NCBI RefSeq assembly: GCF_020024835.1
Contig: NZ_JAHHTD010000003.1
Span: 1-64,000 of the forward strand
DNA: 64,000 bases
Reading direction: 5' to 3'
DNA from: Campylobacter sp.
Lineage (GTDB): Bacteria > Campylobacterota > Campylobacteria > Campylobacterales > Campylobacteraceae
Positions 18,339-30,131 of the stretch are shown here, in pieces. Made by a program: the position numbers and the translations under genes. The notes under the pieces are model-generated. The model did not search any database. It was not told the origin of the DNA and saw nothing but the letters and a program-made list of their open reading frames with translations. How positions within the stretch are numbered: position 1 is the stretch's first letter; the number at the start of each line of letters is the position of its first letter.

Positions 18339-19255
18339 TTTAAAACCTTCAATATTTCATCTATATCTTCTATTTTACTTATACTATATGTTTGCTTGCT
18401 ACTTATTTTTTTATTTAAACCTTTTAAAATATTAGCTCCAAATTCTATATAACAATCAACCTCATTATCAATACTTTGTATGCTTTGTTTGTAAAGCACA
18501 GGTTTTACAAGCTGATCGCTTAGTAATTGCATAGCTTGTGTTTTATCATTGTAAGCTTTTGAATTTACATTTGATATTACATTGTTAAATTTAGAATTTA
18601 AAATACTATCTAACTCATTAGATAATTTTATTGAAGCATTCTTTAAAAGCGGACAATGGCTTGCAACGCTCATATTTAAAAGCATAGCTCTTTTAGCACC
18701 AACTTGCTTAAAGCTACTTTCTAGCAAAACCAAATCATTTTTTAAGCCAGCAATTACAATTTGACCTTCACAATTATAATTTGCTGGATACACTTTTGCA
18801 CCATTTTGCTGTGCTTTTTGACAAATTTCTTCTACGCATTTATCTGCAAGTCCTAAAATCACCATCATACCTGCTTCAATTTTAGAACAATCTTCTTGCA
18901 TAAAAATTCCACGCTTATTAACTAAAGAAATAGCGTCTAAAAAATTAAAAGCACCTTGAATAGCTAAAGCACTAAATTCGCCTAAAGAATGACCAAGAGC
19001 ATTGGTAGCTTCTAAGGAAATATTTTCTCTTAAAGTCTCATATGCCATTAATGAATTTAAAACTATCGCCATTTGCGTAAATTCACTTTGATTTAGCTTA
19101 TCATTTTCCTTAAATAATAAATTCTTAAAATCAATTTTACAAAAATCACTTGCATTATCAAGTAATTCTTTAGCTCTTTTAGAATTTTCATAAAAACTAA
19201 GACCCATACCAAAACATTGAGAACCTTGGCCTGGGAAAATAAATGCACTATTCAT
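18335..19255 (-). CDS. fabD: Malonyl-CoA:ACP transacylase
   Basis: 306 residues from the ATG at 19255, which shares a base with the slyD stop (TGATG). The longer reading from 19273 would intrude into the slyD end. It begins with FIFPGQGSQ and has the catalytic serine in GHSLGEFSALA (Ser90) and the histidine in SVASHCPLL. It loads malonate onto acyl carrier protein for fatty acid synthesis. It is part of the slyD-fabD-mtnN-ttcA run. Confidence 0.95.
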   Translation of the reverse strand: MNSAFIFPGQGSQCFGMGLSFYENSKRAKELLDNASDFCKIDFKNLLFKENDKLNQSEFTQMAIVLNSLMAYETLRENISLEATNALGHSLGEFSALAIQGAFNFLDAISLVNKRGIFMQEDCSKIEAGMMVILGLADKCVEEICQKAQQNGAKVYPANYNCEGQIVIAGLKNDLVLLESSFKQVGAKRAMLLNMSVASHCPLLKNASIKLSNELDSILNSKFNNVISNVNSKAYNDKTQAMQLLSDQLVKPVLYKQSIQSIDNEVDCYIEFGANILKGLNKKISSKQTYSISKIEDIDEILKVLK

Positions 19256-19830
19256 CAATGATGACCACCACAACAGCCACCATCTCCGTGATTATGACCT
19301 CCACAACAGCCATCACCACTATGGTGATGATTATGATGATGATTAGCGCAGCCACAACTTTTACTTCCTGCTATTATCCCTGTTAAAATCTCATCTTCAC
19401 TCGCAGCTCTAACATCAACAATATTTAAAGAAAATAGCAAATCTCTTCCAGCATAAGCGTGATTATAATCAATAGTTACTTCATTATCACTGATTTCTTT
19501 TACTATAACTCTCACAGTCGCCCCATCTTCACCTTCGCCAAAAAGCTCCATACCAACTTGTAAATCAATTCCGGCAAATTGTTCTCTTGGTAGAGTTTGC
19601 AACGCACTAGCATCATATTCTCCTAGTGCTTTTTCTTTTTTAATTATAATGTCCTTATTGCAAGGAGCGTCTAATTTTTGAATTTCTTCTTCTAAACCTT
19701 CTAAAATTTGCCCTTTTCCTAAGATAAAAGATATAGGTTCTGTATGCAAATTTGATTCTAAAATTTCATTTGTATTTGCATCTTTTAATTCATAGAACAT
19801 AGAAACTACACTATTTTTTTCTATAGCCAT
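19255..19830 (-). CDS. slyD: FKBP-type peptidyl-prolyl isomerase SlyD with metal-binding tail
   Basis: 191 residues. The split FKBP domain is at 1-70 and 125-145, with the IF insert between (residues 71-124). The C-terminal tail (159-191) is packed with six cysteines and ten histidines. SlyD is a proline isomerase/chaperone and supplies nickel, mainly for hydrogenase maturation. The tail supports Ni/Zn/Cu binding. It lies 15 nt after the cpoB-like gene and is coupled to fabD. Confidence 0.95.
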   Translation of the reverse strand: MAIEKNSVVSMFYELKDANTNEILESNLHTEPISFILGKGQILEGLEEEIQKLDAPCNKDIIIKKEKALGEYDASALQTLPREQFAGIDLQVGMELFGEGEDGATVRVIVKEISDNEVTIDYNHAYAGRDLLFSLNIVDVRAASEDEILTGIIAGSKSCGCANHHHNHHHSGDGCCGGHNHGDGGCCGGHH

Positions 19831-19845
19831 TTTATTATCTCCTTA

Positions 19846-20841
19846 TTATTTTCTATTTGGCGAAGCTTTTGCTTCTGCACTATCAGGATAAGCAGTTTTT
19901 AATGCTTTATAAAATTTATTAGCACTTTTAGTATCACCAACTTTATCCAAACTAATTGCAGTATGATACAATAACTTTGGCATATAATCGCCCTTAGTAC
20001 TTATAGTGGAACTTTTTTTATAAAAATTTAAAGCTTCAGCATAATCTTGTTGCTTGTATTTTATTTCACCAAGCCAAAACGTAGATCTTGCTGGTTTATA
20101 ATGAGTGTTTATTAAATACTCAAATTTACTTGTAGCTTCGTTAAATTTATTTTTGCCAACTTCTTCAATCGCTTGCTTTAAAATTTCGCTTGATTGTAAT
20201 TGTTTCCAGCTTTCATCTAAAACTACCTCATTTTTATTTGCTTCATTATCACTAGTATTTAATTCTTGATTTACGCTTACGTTATTATCATTTTGAATTA
20301 CAACTTTAGAAGTCATATTTCCTTCTCGTTTTTCAATTCTATCAATTTCAGATTGAAAGAAAACTATGCTTTGATTTACATCATCTTTAGAAACATAATC
20401 TGCATTTATTTTATTCATCACATTAGTTATCTCACTTAAAATCTTTTGAATTTCTTGATAATTATTCTCTTGAATTTTTCTATTTTCTTCTATATACATT
20501 CTTAAATTTTGAATCTCTTGAGTAATATTTGAATCAAAATTATGATAACTATCTTCTAGAGAAAATAATCTAGTATTAATCTTAGAGTATTGAGTATTTA
20601 GCCCTTCAGTTACGCTTTGTAGGCCTTCTATATTTTCTACTGCTAAATTAATTTTGTTGGTTAAATTTGTATAATACTCATTTAACATTCTCAAACGTTC
20701 TTGATTTTTATATTGGAGTTTTTCATTTTGTGTTAAGCCATAAGGTGTTTTACTATCTACTTTTCCCGCATCAAAAGCCGATATTTCAGCATATAAAAAA
20801 GTAGCTCCATAAAGAGCTACTAAAAATAATTTTATTTTCAT
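19846..20841 (-). CDS. cpoB: CpoB/YbgF-like periplasmic TPR protein of the Tol-Pal cluster
   Basis: 331 residues. A signal peptide (MKIKLFLVALYGATFLYA) is followed by a long coiled-coil region (about 45-175). C-terminal TPR repeats (about 215-325, ending DTKSANKFYKALKTAYPDSAEAK) match the YbgF_C type ending. CpoB tunes peptidoglycan synthesis with outer membrane constriction. Its place right after pal is the canonical tol-pal order. It is longer than E. coli CpoB because of the coiled coil. Confidence 0.85.
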   Translation of the reverse strand: MKIKLFLVALYGATFLYAEISAFDAGKVDSKTPYGLTQNEKLQYKNQERLRMLNEYYTNLTNKINLAVENIEGLQSVTEGLNTQYSKINTRLFSLEDSYHNFDSNITQEIQNLRMYIEENRKIQENNYQEIQKILSEITNVMNKINADYVSKDDVNQSIVFFQSEIDRIEKREGNMTSKVVIQNDNNVSVNQELNTSDNEANKNEVVLDESWKQLQSSEILKQAIEEVGKNKFNEATSKFEYLINTHYKPARSTFWLGEIKYKQQDYAEALNFYKKSSTISTKGDYMPKLLYHTAISLDKVGDTKSANKFYKALKTAYPDSAEAKASPNRK

Positions 20842-20854
20842 AATCTAATAGAAC

Positions 20855-21343
20855 TTATTTTGTTATTTTAAAATCAGCACGACGATTTTGTGCATCGCAC
20901 GCCTTTGTTCTTTCAGTACATACAGGATTAGTCTCTCCATAACTCTTAACACTAATTCTATCAGCACTAACACCTTGAGCTATTAAAGATTCTTTTACTG
21001 CCTTTGCTCTTTTTAAACCAAGAGCTTGATTATATTCATCAGTCCCCCACTCATCACAATTTCCTTCAACAAGAACAGAAGAATTCATAGCTTCATTGTT
21101 AAAAATTTGAGCATTTTTAACTATCACTTTTTGCATATCACTTTTAATATTAAATTTATCAAAGTCAAAATAAACACTAGAAATAGAATTTAAAGAATCT
21201 AAATTCTCATAACTATCTGATCCGCCACTTCCTTTAGAACTATCAACACTACTTGAGCTACTCATAGTTACATTATTTTTCGTAGCACAACCACTAATAA
21301 TTACAGCAAAAGCAGCAATTGAAGTAAAAACTATTTTTTTCAT
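20855..21343 (-). CDS. pal: Peptidoglycan-associated lipoprotein Pal
   Basis: 162 residues from the ATG at 21343, which has AGGAG five bases upstream; the adjacent ATG at 21346 would be too close. The lipobox is VIISGC, followed by a serine/glycine-rich linker. The OmpA-like domain contains SVYFDFDKF, VEGNCDEWGTDEYNQALGLKRA and VKSYGETNPVC. It anchors the outer membrane to peptidoglycan and binds TolB. The ortholog in C. jejuni is the antigen Omp18. It has its own promoter in the 53-bp gap after tolB. Confidence 0.96.
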   Translation of the reverse strand: MKKIVFTSIAAFAVIISGCATKNNVTMSSSSSVDSSKGSGGSDSYENLDSLNSISSVYFDFDKFNIKSDMQKVIVKNAQIFNNEAMNSSVLVEGNCDEWGTDEYNQALGLKRAKAVKESLIAQGVSADRISVKSYGETNPVCTERTKACDAQNRRADFKITK

Positions 21344-21360
21344 CATATCTCCTTAATTAA

Positions 21361-21366
21361 ATTATA
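21361..21366 (-). promoter_or_regulatory. pal: -10 box candidate (proximal) for pal
   Basis: TATAAT on the minus strand (GCGTATAATTTAA), 18 bases before the pal start. A second TATAAT lies 11 bp further up (21372-21377, within TTGTTATAATTAGC), behind a T7 run. The upstream one leaves a more usual leader, so two overlapping promoters are possible. Confidence 0.55.
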
Positions 21367-21399
21367 CGCTAATTATAACAAAAAAATATTATTTTATAC

Positions 21400-22599
21400 T
21401 TACCAATCAATCGATTGAATTTTACCAACCTTTAATCCATAATAAAATGCCTTATTTGCATTAATTCTTATAATGCCTAATGCACTTTGAGAACCTAAAT
21501 ACTTGATAAAAATAATACTTTCACCATCACTTGAAAATCTTGGAAAAAGATTTTTTCCATTTGCAGTTAATTGCCTAATATAATCACTTTGTGTTGAAAT
21601 TAAATAAAGATTAAAAACACCGCTTTGATCATACTCCCTGCTTGAATACACCATATAATTTTTATAAGTTGAAACAGAGGAGTTATTTTTTCCATGAAAA
21701 ACAACTTGTTCTGCAATATTATTTTGTATATTTTGCATAAAAATATTAGGATATCCTAAACGATCAGAAACAAATACGATTTTTTGATCTCCATCAATAA
21801 AATTTCCATTTACATCTATACCAGAATAATTAGTAATTTGCTGATATTTTTTTGTATCAACATCATATAAATACACATCAGGTTGATCCTCTGGTGCCAT
21901 AGTAAGTAGTATTTTTTTACCATCACTACTAACATCAGAAGCCACTATCATACCTTTACTTGCTATAATCTTTGTAGTATTTTTGCTTTTAATATCGTAT
22001 TTATACAAAGTTGGAATTTCATTATCATAAGCAGTAAAATAAAATGCACTTTGTTCTTTATTTGCCCATTTAGGAAATAAATTTAATCCTTTTGAAATTA
22101 ATACTTTTTGATAAGCTAATGTATAATCTGTGAGTAAAATATCACTTTGTTTTTTTCCTTGAGTTCTAGCTATTAAAATTTTATGTTCCATCCAATCAAC
22201 TGAAGCATAACCTAATTTTTTATTCATCTGTGCAATACTCTTATGTGCTAAGAATGGATATTCTTCTATGGACATAATTTGATCAAAAAATCTTGCTTTT
22301 ATTTCATTTGCAGCAAAAATTTCAACATTAATATCTAAAAGTTTTCCGTTTTTATTTAAAACATAGGAAAAAATGTAATCACCTTGATTTTCTTCTTTAA
22401 CTATTTCAAAATTTGCACTTACTTTTACATCATTTACCAACATATTGTAAAAACTTTTTTTTAATTCTAAATTGGTTAAATTAGATTGATCTTTAATATA
22501 AATTTTTGGTAATTGCATACCTTTATTTGTAACTGAAATAGTTGCATCTTGTCCAAATAAAATTACACAAAAGGATAAAAAAATTAAAATATTTTTCAT
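21400..22599 (-). CDS. tolB: Tol-Pal system protein TolB
   Basis: 399 residues. A signal peptide (MKNILIFLSFCVILFG) and an N-terminal TolB_N-like domain precede the C-terminal six-blade propeller. Repeated motifs there include FPKWANKEQSAFYFTAYD, DVSSDGKKILLTMA and FPRFSSDGESIIFIKY. It is periplasmic and binds Pal and TolA during cell constriction. It overlaps the tolA-like gene by 4 nt. Confidence 0.94.
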   Translation of the reverse strand: MKNILIFLSFCVILFGQDATISVTNKGMQLPKIYIKDQSNLTNLELKKSFYNMLVNDVKVSANFEIVKEENQGDYIFSYVLNKNGKLLDINVEIFAANEIKARFFDQIMSIEEYPFLAHKSIAQMNKKLGYASVDWMEHKILIARTQGKKQSDILLTDYTLAYQKVLISKGLNLFPKWANKEQSAFYFTAYDNEIPTLYKYDIKSKNTTKIIASKGMIVASDVSSDGKKILLTMAPEDQPDVYLYDVDTKKYQQITNYSGIDVNGNFIDGDQKIVFVSDRLGYPNIFMQNIQNNIAEQVVFHGKNNSSVSTYKNYMVYSSREYDQSGVFNLYLISTQSDYIRQLTANGKNLFPRFSSDGESIIFIKYLGSQSALGIIRINANKAFYYGLKVGKIQSIDW

Positions 22600-23375
22600 T
22601 GTTTCTCCATATTAAATTCGATTATATCACTAAGTTTCATTTTAATTTGCATTATTTTACCACCTGGAGGTAACGTTATGTATTTACCTTCTAAATTTTG
22701 TAAAAATTCTTGTGCTTTTAAATCAAAATTTTCACTAAATGCTCTAGAAAAATTAATCAAATGAAAATATCCACTACTATCAATTATAAATTCAACTTCT
22801 ATACTTAAATTACCACTTGGGTTATAAATCCGCCATCTTTCCTCAAGATACTTTCTTACAGATCCTAAAAATTGATCATAAATTCCAGTTTTTTGTTCAA
22901 TTAAAGATTGTCCTAAATTTTTATTTATTTGCAAATTTTCATTAAATTGCTGGGAAAAATTTGAAATTTTTTCTCTAGAAGTAAAAGTAGGTTTTTTTGA
23001 AGGCATAGAAGATTGAACTTTAGTTGTTTTTTCTTCTTGATACTCTTTTAAATTTCCAAACAATTCATTAAAATTACTTGCTTGCTGTTTTATATCTTGT
23101 GTTTTAACATTCTTATTAGTGGTATATTTTTGAAGTAAATTATTTTCAAAAAGTTCTTGTAGAGATTCTTTATAGGTTTCTTGTAAATTATCTGAAGAAT
23201 TTCGCTGGAAATTATCGCCTAATTCTATATTAATAAAATTATTAGGATTATCCGTATAATCTAACGCATTTTCTTGAAATTGCACAATTTTAAAAAAAAC
23301 TAAAAACACAACACAAAAATAAATCAATATCGCATAGATAAAAGATTTTATATTAAAATCTAAATATTCTTGCAT
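22596..23375 (-). CDS. tolA: TolA/TonB-like energy-transducing protein
   Basis: 259 residues. One N-terminal membrane helix (FIYAILIYFCVVFLVFFKIV, residues 12-31) is followed by a low-complexity polar region. The C-terminal domain LGSVRKYLEERWRIYNPSGNL..VEFIIDSSG is of the TonB_C/TolA type. It lies between tolR and tolB, so it should link the TolQR motor to TolB/Pal. The alanine/lysine-rich long helix of E. coli TolA is replaced by a shorter Q/N/K-rich segment. Confidence 0.82.
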   Translation of the reverse strand: MQEYLDFNIKSFIYAILIYFCVVFLVFFKIVQFQENALDYTDNPNNFINIELGDNFQRNSSDNLQETYKESLQELFENNLLQKYTTNKNVKTQDIKQQASNFNELFGNLKEYQEEKTTKVQSSMPSKKPTFTSREKISNFSQQFNENLQINKNLGQSLIEQKTGIYDQFLGSVRKYLEERWRIYNPSGNLSIEVEFIIDSSGYFHLINFSRAFSENFDLKAQEFLQNLEGKYITLPPGGKIMQIKMKLSDIIEFNMEKQ

Positions 23376-23378
23376 ATT

Positions 23379-23768
23379 TTACTCAGTCTGTAATGCAACT
23401 TTATGAAATCCAATGTGTTTCATAGTTTTTAAAACACTCATTACATCATCATATTTTAAATTTTTATCAGCTCGTATAAATACTATTTCATCTGTGTTAT
23501 ATTGATGTTTTAATGAATTCATATTATCAGCAAAACTCAAAAAATCAAATTTATTTTTACCAACAAAAATTTCTTTTTTTGCATTAATAGTGATTATAAG
23601 ACTTTTTAAATTTGGCGCACTAGAATTATTTTGAGAACCTTGAGGTAGTTGAACTTTTTCTTCATAAGTTATACTCGGTGCTGTTACCATCAATATGGCA
23701 AGCAAAACGAGCATAATATCAACTAAAGGAGTGATATTTAATTCTGGTTTATCCTCTAAAAACTTCAC
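23379..23768 (-). CDS. tolR: ExbD/TolR family biopolymer transport protein
   Basis: 129 residues. It begins with PELNITPLVDIMLVLLAILMV, which carries the conserved membrane aspartate of TolR/ExbD, and a periplasmic domain follows (IVFIRADKNLKYDDVMSVLKTMKHIGF). With TolQ it forms the proton-driven motor. The context (tolQ upstream, tolA-like downstream) favours TolR over ExbD. Confidence 0.92.
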   Translation of the reverse strand: MKFLEDKPELNITPLVDIMLVLLAILMVTAPSITYEEKVQLPQGSQNNSSAPNLKSLIITINAKKEIFVGKNKFDFLSFADNMNSLKHQYNTDEIVFIRADKNLKYDDVMSVLKTMKHIGFHKVALQTE

Positions 23769-23769
23769 C

Positions 23770-24327
23770 TTAAACCTTCAAGCTAATTAATAATTTAATT
23801 TCACTATCTAAAATATTGATTAATTCATAAGCCTTACGTTTAATAATTAGATGAAAACTATAAGCTGGAATTGCAACTAAAATTCCACACCCAGTTGCAA
23901 TTAGAGCTTCACTAATTTTTGGAGCAATAATACTTAAAGAATTTTGAATCTCTAAACCACCAAAAGTTTCAAGTATAGAAATAACCGTTCCAAAAAGACC
24001 TATAAAAGGAGAAGTAGAAGCTACAATACTAAGCCATGTTAAACCTATAGTTGATTTTTTTTCAAGTAAATTCTTATAAATATTTAATTTTGCTTCATCT
24101 ACATCAACACATCTTTTTAAAATTGAAGAACTTTGGCTTAAATCCTTTTCACCTCTCATTAAAGCCTCAAGAGACTGATTTTCATCTTTAATCCAATTGC
24201 CAATGACTGCCAATCTAGAAAATAAAATTGTAAAACTAAGTATAAAATAAATCGAAAGCCATACTAATACTATATATGTAATTAAACTTGTGTTATCAAA
24301 AAAATTAAAAATTGCTTGAAAATTCAC
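23770..24327 (-). CDS. tolQ: ExbB/TolQ family proton channel protein
   Basis: 185 residues with three membrane helices, at about 13-36, 98-121 and 138-162. The conserved segment WLSIVASTSPFIGLFGTVISI and the IATGCGILVAIPAY helix are typical of TolQ/ExbB. It is the stator of the Tol motor in the inner membrane. The start is a GTG that overlaps the atpC stop (TAGTG), which couples it to the ATP synthase operon. Confidence 0.93.
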   Translation of the reverse strand: MNFQAIFNFFDNTSLITYIVLVWLSIYFILSFTILFSRLAVIGNWIKDENQSLEALMRGEKDLSQSSSILKRCVDVDEAKLNIYKNLLEKKSTIGLTWLSIVASTSPFIGLFGTVISILETFGGLEIQNSLSIIAPKISEALIATGCGILVAIPAYSFHLIIKRKAYELINILDSEIKLLISLKV

Positions 24328-24716
24328 TATTTTTGCCTTATATTACTATCTAATTTAGCAAAAGTAGAAGCTAAAGCTATATTATCACTACTCATAGATT
24401 TTATAAGCTCTTTTGCTTCATCAAGTCTTTTTGCTATTTCGCTATCAGTGTTACCGCCAACCCATACAGCACCTTTAGCGATGACACTCACTTTTGTCTC
24501 AGATATTTTAGCATATCCAGAATCAATAGCAACTAATTCATGGGTGGAATTTGACGTTTCAATGTCTATAATTCCAGTTTTTAAAGATGCAATTAAAGAA
24601 GCGTGTCCTTTTAATACTCCAAACTCGCCTTCACTCCCTGGTAAAACGACAAGTTTTGCTTGATCTTTATAAATTATCCCTACTGGTGTTACTATTTCTA
24701 AAGATATTAAATCCAT
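24327..24716 (-). CDS. atpC: ATP synthase F1 subunit epsilon
   Basis: 129 residues. The N-terminal beta-barrel begins LISLEIVTPVGIIYKDQAKLVVLPGSEGEFGVLKGHASL, a clear epsilon signature, and a C-terminal helical hairpin follows. It is part of the central stalk and can inhibit ATP hydrolysis. It is the last gene of the atp cluster, 3 nt after atpD, and its stop overlaps the tolQ start. Confidence 0.96.
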   Translation of the reverse strand: MDLISLEIVTPVGIIYKDQAKLVVLPGSEGEFGVLKGHASLIASLKTGIIDIETSNSTHELVAIDSGYAKISETKVSVIAKGAVWVGGNTDSEIAKRLDEAKELIKSMSSDNIALASTFAKLDSNIRQK

Positions 24717-24719
24717 CGA

Positions 24720-27070
<2,351 letters not shown>

Positions 27071-27079
27071 CAAAAAACC

Positions 27080-28585
27080 TCATATATGGTTTGCTTTAAA
27101 CTCGCTTAATGCTTTAGCTAATTTTTCTTCTAAATCTTTATCTAAAGATTTTTTAGTTCTAATTTGCTCAAAGATTTCTGGATATTTAGCTTCGATAAAA
27201 GGATATAAAGCAGTTTCAAATTCATTGATTTTAGAAACAGCAATATCATCTAAATAACCTTTAGTGCCAGCATATATAATTACAACTTGATTCTCTGCTG
27301 ATAGTGGAGAATATGGTGGTTGTTTTAAAATTTCTACCATTCTTTGACCCCGCTCTAGTTGCTTTCTACTTGCTTCATCTAAATCACTTGCAAATTGTGC
27401 AAAAGCTTGCAATTCTCTATATTGAGCTAAATCAAGTCTTAAAGTTCCTGAAACTTGCTTAGTAGCTTTAATTTGTGCTGCTCCACCAACCCTAGATACT
27501 GATAAGCCTACATTGATAGCTGGACGAATGCCTGAGTTAAACAAATCTGTTTCTAAGAAAATTTGACCATCAGTAATTGAAATAACATTAGTTGGAATAT
27601 AAGCTGAAACATCTCCTGCTTGAGTTTCAATAATAGGCAATGCTGTTAAACTTCCTGCTCCTAATTCATCACTTAATTTACTTGCACGCTCTAATAATCT
27701 TGAATGCAAATAAAATACATCTCCAGGATAAGCTTCTCTACCTGGAGGACGACGTAATATTAATGACATTTCACGATAAGCAATAGCATGTTTGCTTAAA
27801 TCATCATAAACAATCAAAGCGTGTCTTGAATTGTCTCTAAAATATTCTCCTATTGTTACACCAGTATATGGAGCAAGATATTGAAGTGCGGCAGGGTCTG
27901 AAGCACCAGCATTAACAACAATGCTATATTCCATAGCACCATATTCTTCAAGTTTTTTAACCACTTGAGCTACCGTGCTTTGCTTTTGACCTATTGCAAC
28001 ATAAATACAAATAACATCTTTACCTTTTTGACTGATAATAGTATCAATTGCAACTGTGGTTTTACCTGTTTGTCTATCGCCTATAATAAGCTCTCTTTGG
28101 CCACGACCTATTGGAACTAAAGCATCAATGGCTTTTATACCCGTGTGTAAAGGTTCATGAACACTTTTTCTAGCCATAATACCCTTAGCTTTTTCTTCAA
28201 CGAAGCGAAATTCACTAGTTTCAATCACACCTTTAGCATCAATTGGCTCACCTAAAGCATTAACAACCCTACCAATTAAAGCATCACCAACTGGAACTTT
28301 TAGAAGTTTTTTAAGTCTTTTTACAGAGCTACCTTCTTTAAGTCCTGAAGTTTTACCTAAAATAACAATACCAACGCTTGATTCTTCTAAATTAAGAACC
28401 ATACCTTTTTCACCATTTTCAAATTCAACCATTTCTCCAGCCATAGCATTCTTAAGGCCATAAACCTTAGCAACACCATCAGCTACTGAAATAATTTTGC
28501 CTGTTTCTTCTATTTCAAGATTAAAATCAAAATTTTCAATTCTTTCTTTAATGATAGAACTAATTTCATCTGCTTTAAATTTCAC
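27080..28585 (-). CDS. atpA: ATP synthase F1 subunit alpha
   Basis: 501 residues. The Walker A-like loop is GDRQTGKT, followed by [15 protein letters not shown] and [45 protein letters not shown]. The [13 protein letters not shown] segment near the interface is also present. It is the non-catalytic nucleotide-binding subunit. It follows atpH after 9 nt. Confidence 0.98.
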   Translation of the reverse strand: MKFKADEISSIIKERIENFDFNLEIEETGKIISVADGVAKVYGLKNAMAGEMVEFENGEKGMVLNLEESSVGIVILGKTSGLKEGSSVKRLKKLLKVPVGDALIGRVVNALGEPIDAKGVIETSEFRFVEEKAKGIMARKSVHEPLHTGIKAIDALVPIGRGQRELIIGDRQTGKTTVAIDTIISQKGKDVICIYVAIGQKQSTVAQVVKKLEEYGAMEYSIVVNAGASDPAALQYLAPYTGVTIGEYFRDNSRHALIVYDDLSKHAIAYREMSLILRRPPGREAYPGDVFYLHSRLLERASKLSDELGAGSLTALPIIETQAGDVSAYIPTNVISITDGQIFLETDLFNSGIRPAINVGLSVSRVGGAAQIKATKQVSGTLRLDLAQYRELQAFAQFASDLDEASRKQLERGQRMVEILKQPPYSPLSAENQVVIIYAGTKGYLDDIAVSKINEFETALYPFIEAKYPEIFEQIRTKKSLDKDLEEKLAKALSEFKANHI

Positions 28586-28594
28586 TCAATCTCC

Positions 28595-29116
28595 TTAAAT
28601 TGCTTTTAATATATATTCATTCATTTTAGTTTTTAGATTTTGCATAGAAAATGATATTTCATATCCTAAAGTATCTAAACTAATTTTTACGCCATCGTTA
28701 TCATTTATCTTACTATTTAATCTAATTTTTGCATTAAATTTTTGACTTAATTTATTTTCTAAGTTTTTAACTTCATCTTCATTTAATATTTCTCTAGAAT
28801 AAATTTCTCCTGAAAAAATATTTTCTTTTAATGCTTTTTGCTCACTCAATTCTTTGGTAATTTGAGGTATTAACTTTTCTCTAGAATTATTTACAATCAG
28901 TGTTAAAAAATTTTTAAAAGCTTGAGTTGGGTTATCTAACAAAGAAAATAAAAAATCTAGCTTTTTATCTCGTTTTATATCATAAGAATCTAAAATATCT
29001 AAAAATTTAGATGAGTTAAAAGCTGAAGAAAGTATTAATAGCTTTGAGTAAAAATCTTCAAAATCATTCCTATTTAAAATAGCCTTAGCATAAATTCTTG
29101 CTACAACATTATCCAT
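28595..29116 (-). CDS. atpH: ATP synthase subunit delta
   Basis: 173 residues. The N-terminal helical bundle starts VVARIYAKAILN (the typical delta start is ..ARPYAKALF). A C-terminal part contains KINDNDGVKISLDTLGYEISFSMQNLKTKM, matching the delta ending. It joins F1 to the peripheral stalk. Its start overlaps the atpF stop by one base. Confidence 0.93.
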   Translation of the reverse strand: MDNVVARIYAKAILNRNDFEDFYSKLLILSSAFNSSKFLDILDSYDIKRDKKLDFLFSLLDNPTQAFKNFLTLIVNNSREKLIPQITKELSEQKALKENIFSGEIYSREILNEDEVKNLENKLSQKFNAKIRLNSKINDNDGVKISLDTLGYEISFSMQNLKTKMNEYILKAI

Positions 29117-29628
29117 TATGATACCTTTTTCATCATTATATTAACAATTTCTTTTTGTTTTAAACATAAATCATTATCTTTAAAAATTTCTTCTAAAATT
29201 AAGCCAATAACCTCTTTTTCCATTTTTCTTATTTCATAATCTTTATGTTCTTGAAATAATTTTTCTAAAACATCTATTTCGGCTTTTGTTTCATTTTCAA
29301 TTTTACTAGCAAGTATTTCAGCTTCTTTCTTAGCAAGCGTAATTGTATTGATTGATTCTTGTTTGGCAAGATCTAATTTTTTCATCATCTCTAATTTTAA
29401 ATTTTTGCTAGCAATTAATTTTTCTTGAATTTCATTCATTTTAGATGAAATCTTATCGATTCTATCATTGTAGAATTTTTTCAAAGGAGTAGCAATAAAA
29501 TAATATAAAATTGCCACAAATAAAATAAAATTTATTATTCTTGGCAAAATATCATAATCCTCATCTACACCTCCTGCTGCAAAAGCATAAAAAGGTGCAA
29601 TAGCGAATAATAAAATACTTTTTATCAT
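29116..29628 (-). CDS. atpF: ATP synthase Fo subunit b
   Basis: 170 residues. A cleavable-looking or anchoring N-terminal segment is followed by a membrane helix (IINFILFVAILYYFIATPLKKFY, about 31-53) and a long charged helix. It is one of the two b-type stalk subunits. The pair of b and b' genes is usual for epsilonproteobacteria. Genes for subunits a and c are not in the window, which fits their separate location in this group. Confidence 0.93.
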   Translation of the reverse strand: MIKSILLFAIAPFYAFAAGGVDEDYDILPRIINFILFVAILYYFIATPLKKFYNDRIDKISSKMNEIQEKLIASKNLKLEMMKKLDLAKQESINTITLAKKEAEILASKIENETKAEIDVLEKLFQEHKDYEIRKMEKEVIGLILEEIFKDNDLCLKQKEIVNIMMKKVS

Positions 29629-29642
29629 ACTTTTTTAGCTCC

Positions 29643-30068
29643 TTAAATTTTACTCAAGCTATTTTGAAAGCTCTGTTTAAACTCTGGTATTTTTAAATAT
29701 AATTCCTCTTTTAGTTCTTTTTCTTTTTCTTTCAAACTTTTTAAAAAAACATTCATTTGATCTTCAAGTTCCTTTTTTTTATTAGCTAATTCTTTTTCTT
29801 GCCTTATCTTTGCTTCTTCTATAGCTTTTGCTTTGATTTGATTAATCTCATCTTTAGTTTTTATGTGAATTCTTTCTAATTCAAATTCTACATTTGAAAT
29901 ATCATCAGAATTTTTTTTCATTTTGTTTTCATCATTTTTTATAGTTAAATCTCTAGAATCCATAAAATTCATCAAAGGTTTATAAAGCATAGAATTTAAA
30001 ATTGCTATCATAAGTAAAAATATCACTCCTGTGGCGATCATAGTAGAAAAATGAACATCATCAAACAT
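29643..30068 (-). CDS. atpF': ATP synthase Fo subunit b'
   Basis: 141 residues. The N-terminal membrane helix is ATGVIFLLMIAILNSMLYKPLMNFMDSRD (about 12-40). A lysine/glutamate coiled coil reaching the C-terminus follows. It is the first gene of the atp cluster and has a good promoter just upstream. It forms the peripheral stalk with the b subunit. Confidence 0.92.
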   Translation of the reverse strand: MFDDVHFSTMIATGVIFLLMIAILNSMLYKPLMNFMDSRDLTIKNDENKMKKNSDDISNVEFELERIHIKTKDEINQIKAKAIEEAKIRQEKELANKKKELEDQMNVFLKSLKEKEKELKEELYLKIPEFKQSFQNSLSKI

Positions 30069-30102
30069 TAATACTCCTAAAAATCTCTAAAATAAGCTAA
30101 AG

Positions 30103-30108
30103 ATTATA
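30103..30108 (-). promoter_or_regulatory. atpF': -10 box of the atp operon promoter
   Basis: The minus strand reads TTTGCTATAATCTTTAGC in the 63-bp parB/atpF' gap, with TATAAT 35 bases before the atpF' ATG. The extended TGC before the box fits the Campylobacter vegetative consensus. Confidence 0.65.
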
Positions 30109-30131
30109 GCAAATAAATCCTAAAAACATAT

